The notes under the pieces: generated by a model
Database searches by the model: none
Seen by the model: only the letters and a program-made list of their open reading frames with translations
What the model was told of the DNA's origin: nothing
Program-made: the position numbers and the translations under genes
Assembly (NCBI RefSeq): GCF_018614915.1
Contig: NZ_JAGGNU010000034.1
Span: 1-64,000 of the forward strand
Length of the DNA: 64,000 nt
Source of the DNA: Variovorax paradoxus
Lineage (GTDB): Bacteria; Pseudomonadota; Gammaproteobacteria; Burkholderiales; Burkholderiaceae_C
Direction of reading: 5' to 3'
Shown: piece after piece, positions 53,964-62,857 of the stretch
How the letters are laid out: every line of letters begins with the position of its first letter
Position numbering within the stretch: the first letter of the stretch is position 1

Positions 53964-54902
53964 ATGGCAGACCTGATCCTCCACCACTACGCGACCTCGC
54001 CCTTCTCCGAGAAGCTGCGCCTGATCCTCGGCTACAAGAAGCTCGCCTGGAAGTCGGTGATCATTCCGCAGATGCTGCCCAAGCCGGAGCTGCTCGCGCT
54101 CACCGGCGGCTACCGCAAGACACCGGTGCTGCAGATCGGCGCCGACATCTACTGCGACACCGCGCTGATCTGCGACGTGCTCGAGCACATCTCGCCGCTG
54201 CCCTCGATCTATCCCGAGCCGGGCAAGGGCCTGGAGCGCGTCGTTGCCCAATGGGCCGAGACCTCGCTCTTCTGGGCCTCGATGGCCTACAGCTTCAGCG
54301 GCAAGGGCGCGGCCGACCTGTTCGGCAAGGCGCCGCCCGAGCTGGCCAAGGCCTTCGGCGAGGATCGCAAGGCCATGAGCGTGAACATGGTGCGCCATCG
54401 TCCGGGCGATGCCGCGGCGGCCTACAAGTCCTACCTGCGGCGCATGTCCGACATGCTGGACGACACCGACTACCTGGTCGGTGCCTATCCCACTGTCGCC
54501 GATTTCGCCTGCTACCACCCGCTGTGGTTCACGCGCAAGCGCACGCCCTCGATGGCCGGCATCCTGCAGTTCACGCCGGCCGTGGGCGACTGGATGGACC
54601 GTATGGCCGGCATCGGCCACGGCACGATGGAAACCTTCGACGCCGCGCAGGCCATCGCCGTCGCGGCCGCTTCCACACCGCACACGCTGCTGTCCGACAG
54701 CACCTTCCAGGACGAGCACGGCATTCCGCTCGGCACGCGCGTCACGGTCGCGGGCGAAAGCTTCGGCCCCGAGCCGACCGAAGGCGAGCTGATCGCCGCC
54801 ACCCGCACGCACTACACGCTGCGCCGCACCGATCCGCGTGCCGGCACCGTGCACGTGCACTTCCCGCGCATCGGCTATGCGCTGCGCAAAGTCGAAGGCT
54901 GA
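53964..54902 (+). CDS. glutathione S-transferase family protein
   Basis: A 312-residue protein with an N-terminal thioredoxin-like GST domain (LILHHYATSPFSEKLRLILG, about 4-23; the strand GYRKTPVLQIGADIYCDTAL) and a helical C-terminal domain that extends to about 240, followed by a beta-rich tail of about 70 residues. This is longer than the usual 200-230. The tail may be an added domain. The gene begins 22 bp after the AidB-like gene; detoxification of an electrophilic intermediate is a fair guess. Confidence 0.8.
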   Translation: MADLILHHYATSPFSEKLRLILGYKKLAWKSVIIPQMLPKPELLALTGGYRKTPVLQIGADIYCDTALICDVLEHISPLPSIYPEPGKGLERVVAQWAETSLFWASMAYSFSGKGAADLFGKAPPELAKAFGEDRKAMSVNMVRHRPGDAAAAYKSYLRRMSDMLDDTDYLVGAYPTVADFACYHPLWFTRKRTPSMAGILQFTPAVGDWMDRMAGIGHGTMETFDAAQAIAVAAASTPHTLLSDSTFQDEHGIPLGTRVTVAGESFGPEPTEGELIAATRTHYTLRRTDPRAGTVHVHFPRIGYALRKVEG

Positions 54903-54981
54903 CGGGCACCTTCGCGACTGCGCGCTTCGCGTTTCCGTATTTCAATAGCGTCTCCTTCCAGAGACGAAAAGGACACGGGCA

Positions 54982-55887
54982 ATGATTCAGAATTTCAAGG
55001 GCACCACCGCCGTTCTCACCGGCGCCGGTTCCGGCTTCGGCCTCGAGTGCGCGCGCATCGGCGCCGCGCGCGGCATGAACCTGGTGCTGGTCGACGTGCA
55101 GCAGGACGCGCTCGACCGCGCGCGGGCCGAGATGGAAGCCGCCGGTGCGCAGGTGCTGGCGCGCAAGGTCGATGTCTCCAACGCGGCCCAGATGGAACAG
55201 CTCGCGAAGGACGTGCAAGAGCGCTTCGGTGCGCCGCACTTCGTGTTCAACAACGCGGGCGTGGGCGCCGGCGGCCTGGTGTGGGAGAACACGGTGGCCG
55301 ATTGGGAATGGGTGCTCGGGGTCGATCTTTGGGGCGTGATTCACGGCGTGCGCCTGTTCACGCCGATGATGCTCGAGGCCGCCGCCAAGGATGCTTCGTA
55401 CCGCGGCCACATCGTCAACACGGCCAGCATGGCCGGCCTGCTGACGGCGCCCAACATGGGCATCTACAACGCGGCCAAGGCGGCCGTGGTGAGCCTGACC
55501 GAAACGCTTTATCAAGACCTGAAGCTCATCACCGACCAGATCGGCGCCAGCATCCTGTGCCCGTATTTCGTGCCGACCGGCATCACCAGCAGCGAGCGCA
55601 ATCGGCCCGGCGCGCTCGCCGCCGGCGAACTCACCAAGAGCCAGATGATCGGCCAGGCAATGAGCAACAAGGCCGTCAGCAGCGGCAAGGTGACGGCGGC
55701 CGAAGTGGCGCAGATGGTGTTCGACGCGATCAGCGCCAACCAGTTCTACGTGTTCAGCCACCCGAACGCGCTGGGCAACGTGAAGAGCCGCATGGACAGC
55801 ATCGTGTCGATCACGAATCCGCCCGATCCCTTCCTGGCGCGGCCCGAGATCGGCGCCAAGCTGCGCGCGCAGCTGCGCGCGGGCTGA
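54982..55887 (+). CDS. short-chain dehydrogenase/reductase (last gene of the run)
   Basis: A 301-residue SDR with TGAGSGFGLECARIGAARG (about 14-32), the NNAGVGAGGLVWENTVADWE segment, the catalytic motif YNAAKAAVVSLTE and a C-terminal extension that ends NPPDPFLARPEIGAKLRAQL. Its preceding 79-bp gap contains a weak AT-rich patch and AGAGACGAAAAGG, so separate expression is possible. It is the last plus-strand gene before the convergent DUF427 gene (nine bases between the stops). Confidence 0.85.
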   Translation: MIQNFKGTTAVLTGAGSGFGLECARIGAARGMNLVLVDVQQDALDRARAEMEAAGAQVLARKVDVSNAAQMEQLAKDVQERFGAPHFVFNNAGVGAGGLVWENTVADWEWVLGVDLWGVIHGVRLFTPMMLEAAAKDASYRGHIVNTASMAGLLTAPNMGIYNAAKAAVVSLTETLYQDLKLITDQIGASILCPYFVPTGITSSERNRPGALAAGELTKSQMIGQAMSNKAVSSGKVTAAEVAQMVFDAISANQFYVFSHPNALGNVKSRMDSIVSITNPPDPFLARPEIGAKLRAQLRAG

Positions 55888-55896
55888 GGCGCGGCT

Positions 55897-56280
55897 TCAG
55901 GCCGGCGCCTGCTCTTCGATCGCGTCGACGCGATCGGGATAGAAGGCGAGGTGCTCCCTGATCTGCGCGACGGACGCGTGGGGCTGCTCGTAGGTCCACA
56001 CCGCGTTCGTCCCTTTCTCGCCGGCCGAAGTAATGCTGTAGTAGGCGCAGTCGCCCTTGAAGGGGCAATAGGTGGCGTGATCGGTGCGTTCGAGCAGCGA
56101 CATGTTCACGTCCTTGCGGGGAATGTATTGGACCGCGGGGTAGCTCGCTTCGCGCAGCGTCAAGGCCTCGCGCGTGTCGGCGATCACGCGGCCCCCGGCC
56201 TTCACGGTCACGCGCGCAGGGTTTGCGGCAATGGTGATCGGGTGGTCCGGGCCTGGGATCTTCACTGGCTTGTCTGGCAT
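55897..56280 (-). CDS. DUF427 domain protein
   Basis: A 127-residue protein of the DUF427 family, recognised from the core RVIADTREALTLREASYPAV (about 34-53), the following QYIPRKDVNMSLLERTDHAT and the CPFKGDCAYYSI segment. The function of the family is unknown; some members occur with oxidoreductases. The start MPDKPVKIPGPDHPI is chosen over an open extension of 61 residues that shows no conservation. The 332 bp upstream to DUF1428 hold no other recognisable gene. Confidence 0.85.
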   Translation of the reverse strand: MPDKPVKIPGPDHPITIAANPARVTVKAGGRVIADTREALTLREASYPAVQYIPRKDVNMSLLERTDHATYCPFKGDCAYYSITSAGEKGTNAVWTYEQPHASVAQIREHLAFYPDRVDAIEEQAPA

Positions 56281-56612
56281 GGGTCTGTCCTGTGTTGCGT
56301 CAGGCGGAAATCGGATTCTGTGCTTCCTCCCGCGTTCGTGCAGGCGCTCGAAGTGCTCCACTGCTGCTTGCAGAGGCAATCCGGCGGCAAGCCTTGCGGG
56401 GCAACGATCTCGAAAGTTCCCAGCCCAGTTTTCCACAAGCTTGTCCACGGCCGCGGGGGACATGTTCGGGGCGCTTCACGGGCCGCGGCATGTTTTCCTA
56501 CACCATCCACCAGGGCATCGGCACAAAGTGGCGGGACTTGAAATCGGCCGCGATTGCGGCCTATACTGAACCATCAGGTTCTGTGTTTCATCCACCCCAA
56601 GGAGATTTTCGA
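56281..56612. promoter_or_regulatory. 332-bp intergenic region, divergent DUF427/DUF1428
   Basis: The left two thirds contain nothing recognised. Near the right end is a strong promoter for the DUF1428 gene: TTGAAA (56538-56543), 18-bp spacer and TATACT (56562-56567). The spacer carries a perfect dyad GGCCGC-GATT-GCGGCC (56546-56561), exactly between the two boxes, as in MerR-type promoters. AAGGAG precedes the ATG. Confidence 0.7.
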
Positions 56613-56972
56613 ATGGCTTATGTCGACGGATATGTGGTTCCCGTTCCCAAGAGCAATATCGAGAAGTACCGCGAGATCGCCACCAAGGCGGGAAAGATCT
56701 GGCGCGAGCACGGCGCGCTCGAATACCGCGAATGCGTGGCCGATGACGTGAAGTCCGGCGAAGTCACTTCTTTTCCGCAGGCCGTGAAACTGAAGGACGA
56801 CGAGACCGTGATCTTTTCGTACATCGTGTTCGAGTCGCGCCAGCACCGCGACGAGGTCAATGCCAAGGTGATGAGCGATCCGCGCCTGGCCGACATGATG
56901 GATCCGAAGTCGATGCCCTTCGACGGCAAGCGCATGTTCTGGGGCGGCTTCACCCCGATCGTCGAGCTTTGA
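56613..56972 (+). CDS. DUF1428 (YbaA-like) protein
   Basis: A 119-residue protein of the DUF1428 family, with MAYVDGYVVPVPKSNIEKYR, the central EHGALEYRECVADD and the C-terminal PFDGKRMFWGGFTPIVE. It is a small dimeric ferredoxin-like barrel of unknown role, some members being stress-induced. It has its own strong promoter with a dyad between the boxes, which suggests tight regulated induction. Its 3' end overlaps the convergent LysR gene by 23 bp. Confidence 0.87.
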   Translation: MAYVDGYVVPVPKSNIEKYREIATKAGKIWREHGALEYRECVADDVKSGEVTSFPQAVKLKDDETVIFSYIVFESRQHRDEVNAKVMSDPRLADMMDPKSMPFDGKRMFWGGFTPIVEL

Positions 56973-57894
56973 GCCCCGCCTGGCCGGCGATCCACTGCCA
57001 TACCGCGCGCACGGCCGGTTCGCGCTCGCGCCCTTCGGCCGTCGCGAGGAAATAGCTGCCGGTGGCGAGCGCGGGGCCGAAGGGCTGCAGCAGCGCGCCG
57101 CTTCGCAACTCCTCGGCGCACAGCGTGAGGCTCAGCAAGGCCACGCCATGGCCGGCCAGTGTGGCCAGCAGCGCGTGCGTTTCGTCGGAGAAGGAGAGGC
57201 CTGAGGCGGCGCGCGCCGTGCGTGCCTTGGTCGCAGGAATGCCGGCCTCTTCGAACCAGCGCGACCACAGCGCCGGTGCGCGCGCATGCGGCTGCCAGTC
57301 GCAATGGATCAGCTGGTGCTTCGGCAAATCCTGCACGCGTTTCAGGCCCAGCAGCGGACTGCATACCGGCGCATAGCGTTCGGACATCAGCTCGATTGCC
57401 ATCAGGCCGGGCCAGCCGCCGCTGCCGGAGCGGATCGCGAGATCGGCATCGCCGCGCGCGAGATCGGCCACCAGGTCGCTCGCATGCAGGCGCAGCTCGA
57501 TGCCGGGGCAGGCGGCGCGAAATGCCGCCATGCGCGGCAGCACCCACTTGGCCGCAAAAGCGGTGTTGGTCGTGAGTGTCACCGTCTCGTTCGCCGAACG
57601 CTCGCGCAATGCGTGCACGCCCGCTTCCAGCAAGTCGAAGCCTTCGCGCAGCGCATGGAACAGGCGCAGCCCGGCCGGCGTGAGCGCGAGCCGGCGCGTG
57701 AGCCGGCGGAACAGCGGCTGGCCCAGCGCGTCTTCGAGCCCGCGCACCTGGTGGCTGATGGCCGTGGGCGTGACCGAGAGCTCGGCCGCCGCACGTTGAA
57801 AACTCAGGTGCGCCGCAGCCGCTTCGAAGGCGCGCAGCGAGGACAGCGGCGGCAGTCGGCGCGCGCGCCTCACGGGTGAGATCAGTTCATCCAT
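56950..57894 (-). CDS. LysR-family regulator (GcvA-like)
   Basis: A 314-residue regulator with an N-terminal helix-turn-helix (LRAFEAAAAHLSFQRAAAEL, then SVTPTAISHQVRGLED, residues about 20-55) and the effector domain from about 100. The AISHQVRGLE and LFRRLTRRLALTPAG segments put it in the GcvA-like subgroup. It is divergent from the azoreductase-like gene at 57983 across 88 bp, the same layout as azoR and its LysR at 2739-4434. It may respond to a thiol-reactive or quinone-type compound. Confidence 0.85.
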   Translation of the reverse strand: MDELISPVRRARRLPPLSSLRAFEAAAAHLSFQRAAAELSVTPTAISHQVRGLEDALGQPLFRRLTRRLALTPAGLRLFHALREGFDLLEAGVHALRERSANETVTLTTNTAFAAKWVLPRMAAFRAACPGIELRLHASDLVADLARGDADLAIRSGSGGWPGLMAIELMSERYAPVCSPLLGLKRVQDLPKHQLIHCDWQPHARAPALWSRWFEEAGIPATKARTARAASGLSFSDETHALLATLAGHGVALLSLTLCAEELRSGALLQPFGPALATGSYFLATAEGREREPAVRAVWQWIAGQAGLKARRSG

Positions 57895-57982
57895 GCAGAA
57901 GAAATCGTCGTTTGTGCAAAGGGCCTCGCAACCCTAAATTGAATACGTCAACTCATCCATTGCACGAAGGAAAGACCCTTTC
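57895..57982. promoter_or_regulatory. LysR / azoreductase-2 divergent region
   Basis: TTGTGC (57912-57917), a 17-bp spacer and TAAATT (57935-57940) form a promoter for the azoreductase gene. A GTGCAA/TTGCAC pair (57914-57919 and 57960-57965), one half in the -35, makes an imperfect long-range dyad that a LysR dimer could use. AAGGAAAGA precedes the ATG. Confidence 0.5.
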
Positions 57983-58681
57983 ATGACCACGCTTCTGCAC
58001 ATCGACGCCAGCGCCAGGCCCGGCCGCTCCGGCATCGATCCACACGGTTCCCACACGCGCAGGCTCTCGGCGCGCTTCGTCGAACGCTGGCGCGCGGCAC
58101 GGCCCGCGGACCTCATCGACTACCTCGACGTCGGCCAGGCACCGCCGGCGCACGTCACCGGCGCCTGGATCCAGGCCGCCTTCACGCCGGCGGCCGTGCG
58201 CGCGCCGTGGATGCACGAGGCGCTTGCAGAGAGCGAGCGCCTCGTCGACCAACTCGTCGCCTCCGATCTGATCGTCGTCGGCCTGCCCATGTACAACTTC
58301 GGCGTGCCGGCGCAGTTCAAGGCCTACATCGACAACATCGTGCGCGTGGGCCGCACCTTCGGTTTCGATCGCGCGCGCGGCGAAGTGCCTTACTGGCCCT
58401 TGCTGGCCGATGCGGGCAAGCGCCTGGTGCTGCTCGGCGCGCGCGGCGACTTCGGCTACGGCCAGGGCCAGCGCATCGCGCACCTCAACCACACGGAGGC
58501 GAGCGTGCGCTCGGCGTTCGGCTACATCGGCATCGACGAGGTGCACGAGATTGCCGTCGAGTACGACGAATTCGGCGGCGAGCAGCTTGCGCAATCGCTG
58601 CGCGAGGCCGATCTCGCGGTCGATCGGCTGGCGGACCAGCTTTCAGCCTCTCACCTTCAACTCATCACGGAGAACGCATGA
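57983..58681 (+). CDS. FMN-dependent NADH-azoreductase family protein, second copy
   Basis: A 232-residue flavodoxin-fold reductase of the AzoR family. It opens with MTTLLHIDASARPGRSG and contains VGLPMYNFGVPAQFKAYIDN (flavin loop, about 94-113) and the LLGARGDFGYGQ segment. It is larger than AzoR1 by 17 residues and differs in the second flavin motif (ARGDFGYG against STRGGIY), so its substrate range probably differs. The stop overlaps the RidA ATG in ATGA (58678-58681). Confidence 0.85.
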   Translation: MTTLLHIDASARPGRSGIDPHGSHTRRLSARFVERWRAARPADLIDYLDVGQAPPAHVTGAWIQAAFTPAAVRAPWMHEALAESERLVDQLVASDLIVVGLPMYNFGVPAQFKAYIDNIVRVGRTFGFDRARGEVPYWPLLADAGKRLVLLGARGDFGYGQGQRIAHLNHTEASVRSAFGYIGIDEVHEIAVEYDEFGGEQLAQSLREADLAVDRLADQLSASHLQLITENA

Positions 58682-59085
58682 CCACCATTCAGCTCATCAA
58701 CCCGCCCGGGCTTTATGACCCGGCACCCAACGGCTATTCGCACCTCGCGATCGTCCCGCCAGGAGGCCGGCTCGTGCTCGTTGCAGGGCAGGGCGGCGAA
58801 ACGGCGGACGGCCGCTTGCCGCCCGACTACGCATCGCAGGTCCGCCAGGCTCTTTCCAACATGCGCGTGGCGCTTGCGGCGGCCGGCGCGGAGCTTTCGC
58901 ATGTCGCGCGGCTGCTGGTGCTCGTCGTCGATCACAGCGAGGAGCGGCTTCACGTGTTCGGCGCCGAACTCGATCGCGTCTGGGGCGCTGCGCCCAAGCC
59001 GGCCTGCACGCTCGTTCCGGTGCCGCGGCTGGCGCTCGACGGGATGCTGTTCGAGATCGAGGCGACGGCGGTGGTGCCTGCATAG
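58678..59085 (+). CDS. RidA/YjgF-family deaminase
   Basis: A 135-residue protein of the RidA/YjgF/Rut family, which hydrolyse enamine/imine intermediates released by PLP enzymes or form related small-molecule hydrolases. The motifs LIVPPG-like strand HLAIVPPGGRLVLVAGQGGE and QVRQALSNMRVALAAAGAEL are visible, but the catalytic Arg region is PKPACTLVPVPRLALDGMLF (Arg about 120). It is translationally coupled to the azoreductase, so the pair may detoxify reactive products. It is not a proven deaminase. Confidence 0.82.
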   Translation: MTTIQLINPPGLYDPAPNGYSHLAIVPPGGRLVLVAGQGGETADGRLPPDYASQVRQALSNMRVALAAAGAELSHVARLLVLVVDHSEERLHVFGAELDRVWGAAPKPACTLVPVPRLALDGMLFEIEATAVVPA

Positions 59086-59253
59086 GCACAGGACGACTCG
59101 CTTTAACACGAACGACTTAAGCGAGCTGTCGGACTGCTTTGCGCAGCCGAGCATTCGGTCGCGAAAGCGCGCGAATTCTTTGCGCGCAGCTTGAAGCCTT
59201 GACCCTGGCCGCCAGAATGCGCGCCTCAACAAGAAGAAGGGTCGAGGTCAGCG

Positions 59254-61023
59254 ATGGTGGTATTCAGGGGAGGTCGCGGGCCAAAGGCCCATGAGCAAAC
59301 GCGCGCCCGTTTTCGGCGCAACACACTAACGATGGCGGTGCTGGCCGCCGCAGCGGCAGCGGCGCACGCACAGACGGCCCCGCTGCCTTCGGCGCCCAAC
59401 CCCTTCGTCGAAGAACAGCGCCAGCAGGAGCGCGAACGCGCGCTGCGCCAGCAGCAGGAACGCACGGTCGACGCCCGCCTGCAGACGCAAGCCCAGCCCG
59501 AAACCCGCCGCCTGGCCAAAGACGAAAGCCCCTGCTTTCGCATCGAGCGCATCGTGCTCGACGGCGAGCTTGCCGAAGACTTCCAGGGCCTCCTCGCCGC
59601 CGCCGCCGGTGAAGACGGCAGCGACAGCCCGCTGGGCCGCTGCCTCGGCACCGAGGGCGTCAACATCGTGCTCGCGCGGCTGCAGCAGGCCGCGGTCGCG
59701 CGCGGCTACGTCACCACCCGCGTGCTCGCGGCGCCGCAGGACCTGGGCCAAGGCATGCTGACCCTCACGCTCGTTCCCGGCCGCGTCGCCGCCATCCGAT
59801 TTGCTGACGGCAGCGAAGCGCGCACCAGCCTCGCCGGCGCCATCCCCGCGCGGCCCGGCGAGCTGCTCAACCTGCGCGACATCGAGCAGGGCCTGGAGAA
59901 CCTCAAGCGCGCGCCCACCGCCGAAGCCGACATCCAGATCGAGCCCGCCAAGGCAGAGGGCGCGCGCCCCGGCGACAGCGACCTGATCGTCAAGTACAGC
60001 CAGCGCCTGCCGCTGCGCACCACGCTGAGCCTGGACGACGGCGGCACCAAGGCCACCGGCAAGACCCAGGCGGGCGCCACCATCGCCTGGGACAACCCGC
60101 TCGGGCTCAACGACCTGTTCTACCTCAGCGCGAATCACGACGCCTTCAACCACAGCGGCCAGGGCACCAGCGGGCAGACCGTGCACTACTCCGTGCCCTA
60201 CGGCTATTGGTTGCTCGGCGCCACCGCCTCGCAGAACCGCTACCACCAGACCGTGCAGGGCGCCGACCAGGCCTACGTCTACGCCGGCGAGTCGGCCAAC
60301 GCCGAGCTCAAGCTCTCGCGCCTCGTCTACCGCGATCAACGCCGCAAGACCACATTGAGCCTGCGCGGCTTCCGGCGCAGCGCGCGCAACTTCATCGACG
60401 ACACCGAGATCGAGGTGCAGCGGCGCGTGACCGCCGGCTGGGAGCTCGGCCTCGCGCACCGCGAGTTCATCGGCCAGGCCACGCTCGATGCCAACCTCGC
60501 CTACCGCCGCGGCACCGGCGCCTTCGGTGCGCTGCCCGCGCCCGAAGAGCCATTCGGCGAAGGCACATCGCGCTTCAGGTTGATCACGGCCGAGCTCGGC
60601 CTCAACGCGCCCTTCGAGCTCGGCGCCCAGAAGCTGCGCTATTCGGGCCTGTGGCGCGGCCAGTGGAACCGCACGCCGCTCACGCCGCAAGACCGCTTCT
60701 CGATCGGCGGGCGCTACAGCGTGCGCGGCTTCGACGGCGAGGCCAGCCTGATGGGCGAGCGCGGCTGGCTGGTGCGCAACGACCTCGGCTGGGCGCTGGG
60801 CGCGAGCGGCGCCGAGCTCTATGTGGGCATCGACTACGGGCGCGTGGGCGGCCTGTCGACCGAGCTGCTGGCAGGGCGGCATCTGGCCGGCGGCGTGATC
60901 GGCCTGCGCGGCGCGCTGAAGGGCCTGAACTACGACCTCTTCGTCGGTGCGCCGATCGCCAAGCCCGAGGGCTACCGCACCGCGAGAACCACGGCGGGAT
61001 TCAACCTGAACTTCAGTTTCTGA
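59254..61023 (+). CDS. TpsB-family outer membrane transporter (ShlB/FhaC type)
   Basis: A 589-residue two-partner secretion porin that exports a TpsA exoprotein. The signal peptide is preceded by about 25 basic residues (possible cleavage after AHA near 39). A Gln/Arg-rich segment, a POTRA domain (about 92-170: FRIERIVLDGELAEDFQ), and the 16-strand barrel domain (from about 200) follow, with the VRGFDGE motif (about 490-496) of the substrate-gating loop. GAGG is six bases before the ATG. The open frame is intact, but the TpsA gene after it is broken, so the transporter has no obvious substrate in this window. Confidence 0.9.
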   Translation: MVVFRGGRGPKAHEQTRARFRRNTLTMAVLAAAAAAAHAQTAPLPSAPNPFVEEQRQQERERALRQQQERTVDARLQTQAQPETRRLAKDESPCFRIERIVLDGELAEDFQGLLAAAAGEDGSDSPLGRCLGTEGVNIVLARLQQAAVARGYVTTRVLAAPQDLGQGMLTLTLVPGRVAAIRFADGSEARTSLAGAIPARPGELLNLRDIEQGLENLKRAPTAEADIQIEPAKAEGARPGDSDLIVKYSQRLPLRTTLSLDDGGTKATGKTQAGATIAWDNPLGLNDLFYLSANHDAFNHSGQGTSGQTVHYSVPYGYWLLGATASQNRYHQTVQGADQAYVYAGESANAELKLSRLVYRDQRRKTTLSLRGFRRSARNFIDDTEIEVQRRVTAGWELGLAHREFIGQATLDANLAYRRGTGAFGALPAPEEPFGEGTSRFRLITAELGLNAPFELGAQKLRYSGLWRGQWNRTPLTPQDRFSIGGRYSVRGFDGEASLMGERGWLVRNDLGWALGASGAELYVGIDYGRVGGLSTELLAGRHLAGGVIGLRGALKGLNYDLFVGAPIAKPEGYRTARTTAGFNLNFSF

Positions 61024-61044
61024 GCAGGCAAAGGAAAGAAGAAC

Positions 61045-61926
61045 ATGAACAAGCACCTTCACCGCATCGTCTTCAACGCCGCGCGCGGCAAGGGCACGCT
61101 CGAAGCGCAGCGCATCGAGCTCGCGAGCGCGGGCGATCTCGACAACCGCGGCGGCACCATCCGCCAGACCAGCAGCGTGGGACTGACGGTGGTGGCAGCG
61201 AGCTTGAGCAATACCGCGGGCGGGGTGGTCGGCGCGCAGCCGATTCCCGAAATGCCTTCGCAACCCAGCCCCGGCACCGGCACCGGCACGGGCGGAACGA
61301 GCACAGGCGGCAGCGCCGAGCCCGGGACGCCGAGCACGGGCGACGGTGGCGGCACGACGCCTTCGCAACCCTATGTGCCTCCCGCGCCCGGCAGCGTCAG
61401 CGCAGCCGGTGCCATCCTCAACGACGGCGGGCGCATCTATGCGGGCGGCCCCATCGCGTTGCAGACCCCGCACATCAACAACAGTGGCGGCGCGCTCACC
61501 ACGACGAGCCTGGCCGCAAGCGGGCCGAGCTTCAGCAACCTGGGCGGCACCGTCAACGTCAGCCAGGGCTTCAGCGCCAACGTCGAGCGCTTCGACAACA
61601 CCGGCGGCACCCTGAACGCGGGCAGCATCCAGATCGCCGCCACCGGCGATCTGCTCAACCAGGACGGCAAACTCACCAGCACCAGCGATGCCGGCGTGAG
61701 CATCGGTGGCCGGATCGACAATGCGCGCGGGACCGTCTCGGCCCCGGGTGCGTTGACAGTCATCGTCGCGGGTGCGCTCGACAACAGCAGCGCGGGCAAG
61801 CTGGGCGGAGGCCATGTCGACCTCGTCGCCGGCTCCTTGAACAACCAGGGCGGCAGCATCGTCCAGGACGGCACAGAGGCCACGCGCATTGCCGTTGCCG
61901 GTGCGGTGAACAAGCGAAGGACATGA
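61045..61926 (+). pseudogene. TpsA fragment 1: signal/ESPR fused to FHA repeats
   Basis: A 293-residue frame begins MNKHLHRIVFNAARG, the extended signal peptide region of large haemagglutinin-like TpsA proteins, and then jumps directly to internal repeat sequence such as LASAGDLDNRGGTIRQTS and LLNQDGKLTS. The usual roughly 250-residue TPS secretion domain is missing, so the product is unlikely to engage TpsB. It has a low-complexity TGTGTGGTSTGG linker near residue 75. The frame stops at 61926, four bases into the next open frame. I read it as an internal deletion of a once larger gene. Confidence 0.78.
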
Positions 61927-62843
61927 ACAAGGAGTTGGACGCTTGCAAGGCCAAGCCAGGAGGCTGTAGCGATGAGGAAAGTCGCGCGATCTTCAACGAA
62001 TACAAGGCCCTGTCCGATCAGAACATCGCGCAGGTCCAGGCGTGCGTTTTCACTGGCGATACCGCGTGTGTAAGCAACGCGACGAAGGACGCCGCAAGCC
62101 GAGCTGAAGTCCAGAACACCGCCCTGGATCCGTTCCAGCAAAACGTCCTCACGCAGCGGCAGACCAATGCGGGCACCAACAGCGTCACTGGCGGCAATGG
62201 CGTGAGCGTCTCTGACCTGACGAAGGCTCAAGAGATCGCTGATTTCCGGCGCAACAATTGCAGCGGCCTCAGCACCGCCCAGTGCGACACGAAGGTTGTC
62301 GATGCGATGAAGAATGGGCAGCTGGCCTGCGATGCCGTCAAGATGGAGGTGGGCGGCAACCTGAACATCGAGACGCTGCAGGACAGCACCAGCTACGCCA
62401 GCAAGCAAAGCAGCAGCGGCCTGGACGTGAGCATCTGCGTGCCGCCCATCTGCTACGGCGAGTTCGTCACGGCGACGGTGGACTACTCCAAGCAGAAGGT
62501 CAATCACAACTACCAGAGCGCCACCGGCCAAAGCGGCATCGTCGCGGGCAATGGCGGCTTCGACATCACCGTCAAGGGCAACACCGACTTGAAGGGCGGC
62601 GCCATCACCAGCACGGCGCCGATCGACAAGAACAGCTTCACCACCGGCAGCCTGAGCACCAGCGACCTGGAGAACAAGCAGAGAACGAGTTCGAGCAGCA
62701 CGGCGCTGAGCTTGACTGTGCCCGCGCGATCTCTGCATGCGCGCTTGACACCGCGAGCGAGACGAGGCCGGGGCACTAAATGGAAAGTGACCACTAGATG
62801 GATGCTCTTGTACGTGACGGGCGATATCACCACCATGAGCTAG
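61923..62843 (+). pseudogene. TpsA fragment 2: pre-toxin-like region then FHA repeats
   Basis: A 306-residue frame in a different phase from fragment 1, starting ATG 61923 (overlap ATGA), but coding sense appears to begin about six codons earlier with EQAKD. Residues about 1-120 are Cys-rich (ACKAKPGGCSDEESRAIF and QVQACVFTGDTACVSNA) as in the C-terminal pre-toxin region of contact-dependent inhibition proteins. Residues about 140-255 are haemagglutinin repeats (MEVGGNLNIETLQDSTSYAS, GGFDITVKGNTDLKGGAITS) that normally lie upstream of such a region, so the order looks inverted. From about 62715 the frame becomes unrelated. No toxin domain or immunity gene is present. Confidence 0.72.
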
Positions 62844-62857
62844 CGTCCGCAGGCTCC

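Noticed and set aside
51185..53965. Antisense open frame of over 900 codons over the oxidoreductase and AidB-like genes
   Set aside because: Same shadow effect; plus-strand genes have start context and family motifs, the antisense product has none.
59086..59253. 168-bp gap before tpsB inspected for a small gene or RNA
   Set aside because: Several short inverted segments are present but no convincing promoter, terminator or conserved frame; only the GAGG site for tpsB is supported.
59326..61815. Antisense frame of over 800 codons over tpsB and the TpsA fragment
   Set aside because: Crosses two distinct plus-strand genes, has no recognisable motif, and disappears where coding composition ends.
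61923..62843. TpsA fragment 2 considered as an active CDI toxin with an immunity gene
   Set aside because: No recognisable toxin domain follows the repeats, the frame degrades near 62715, and the next gene on either strand is sctR, not a small immunity protein.
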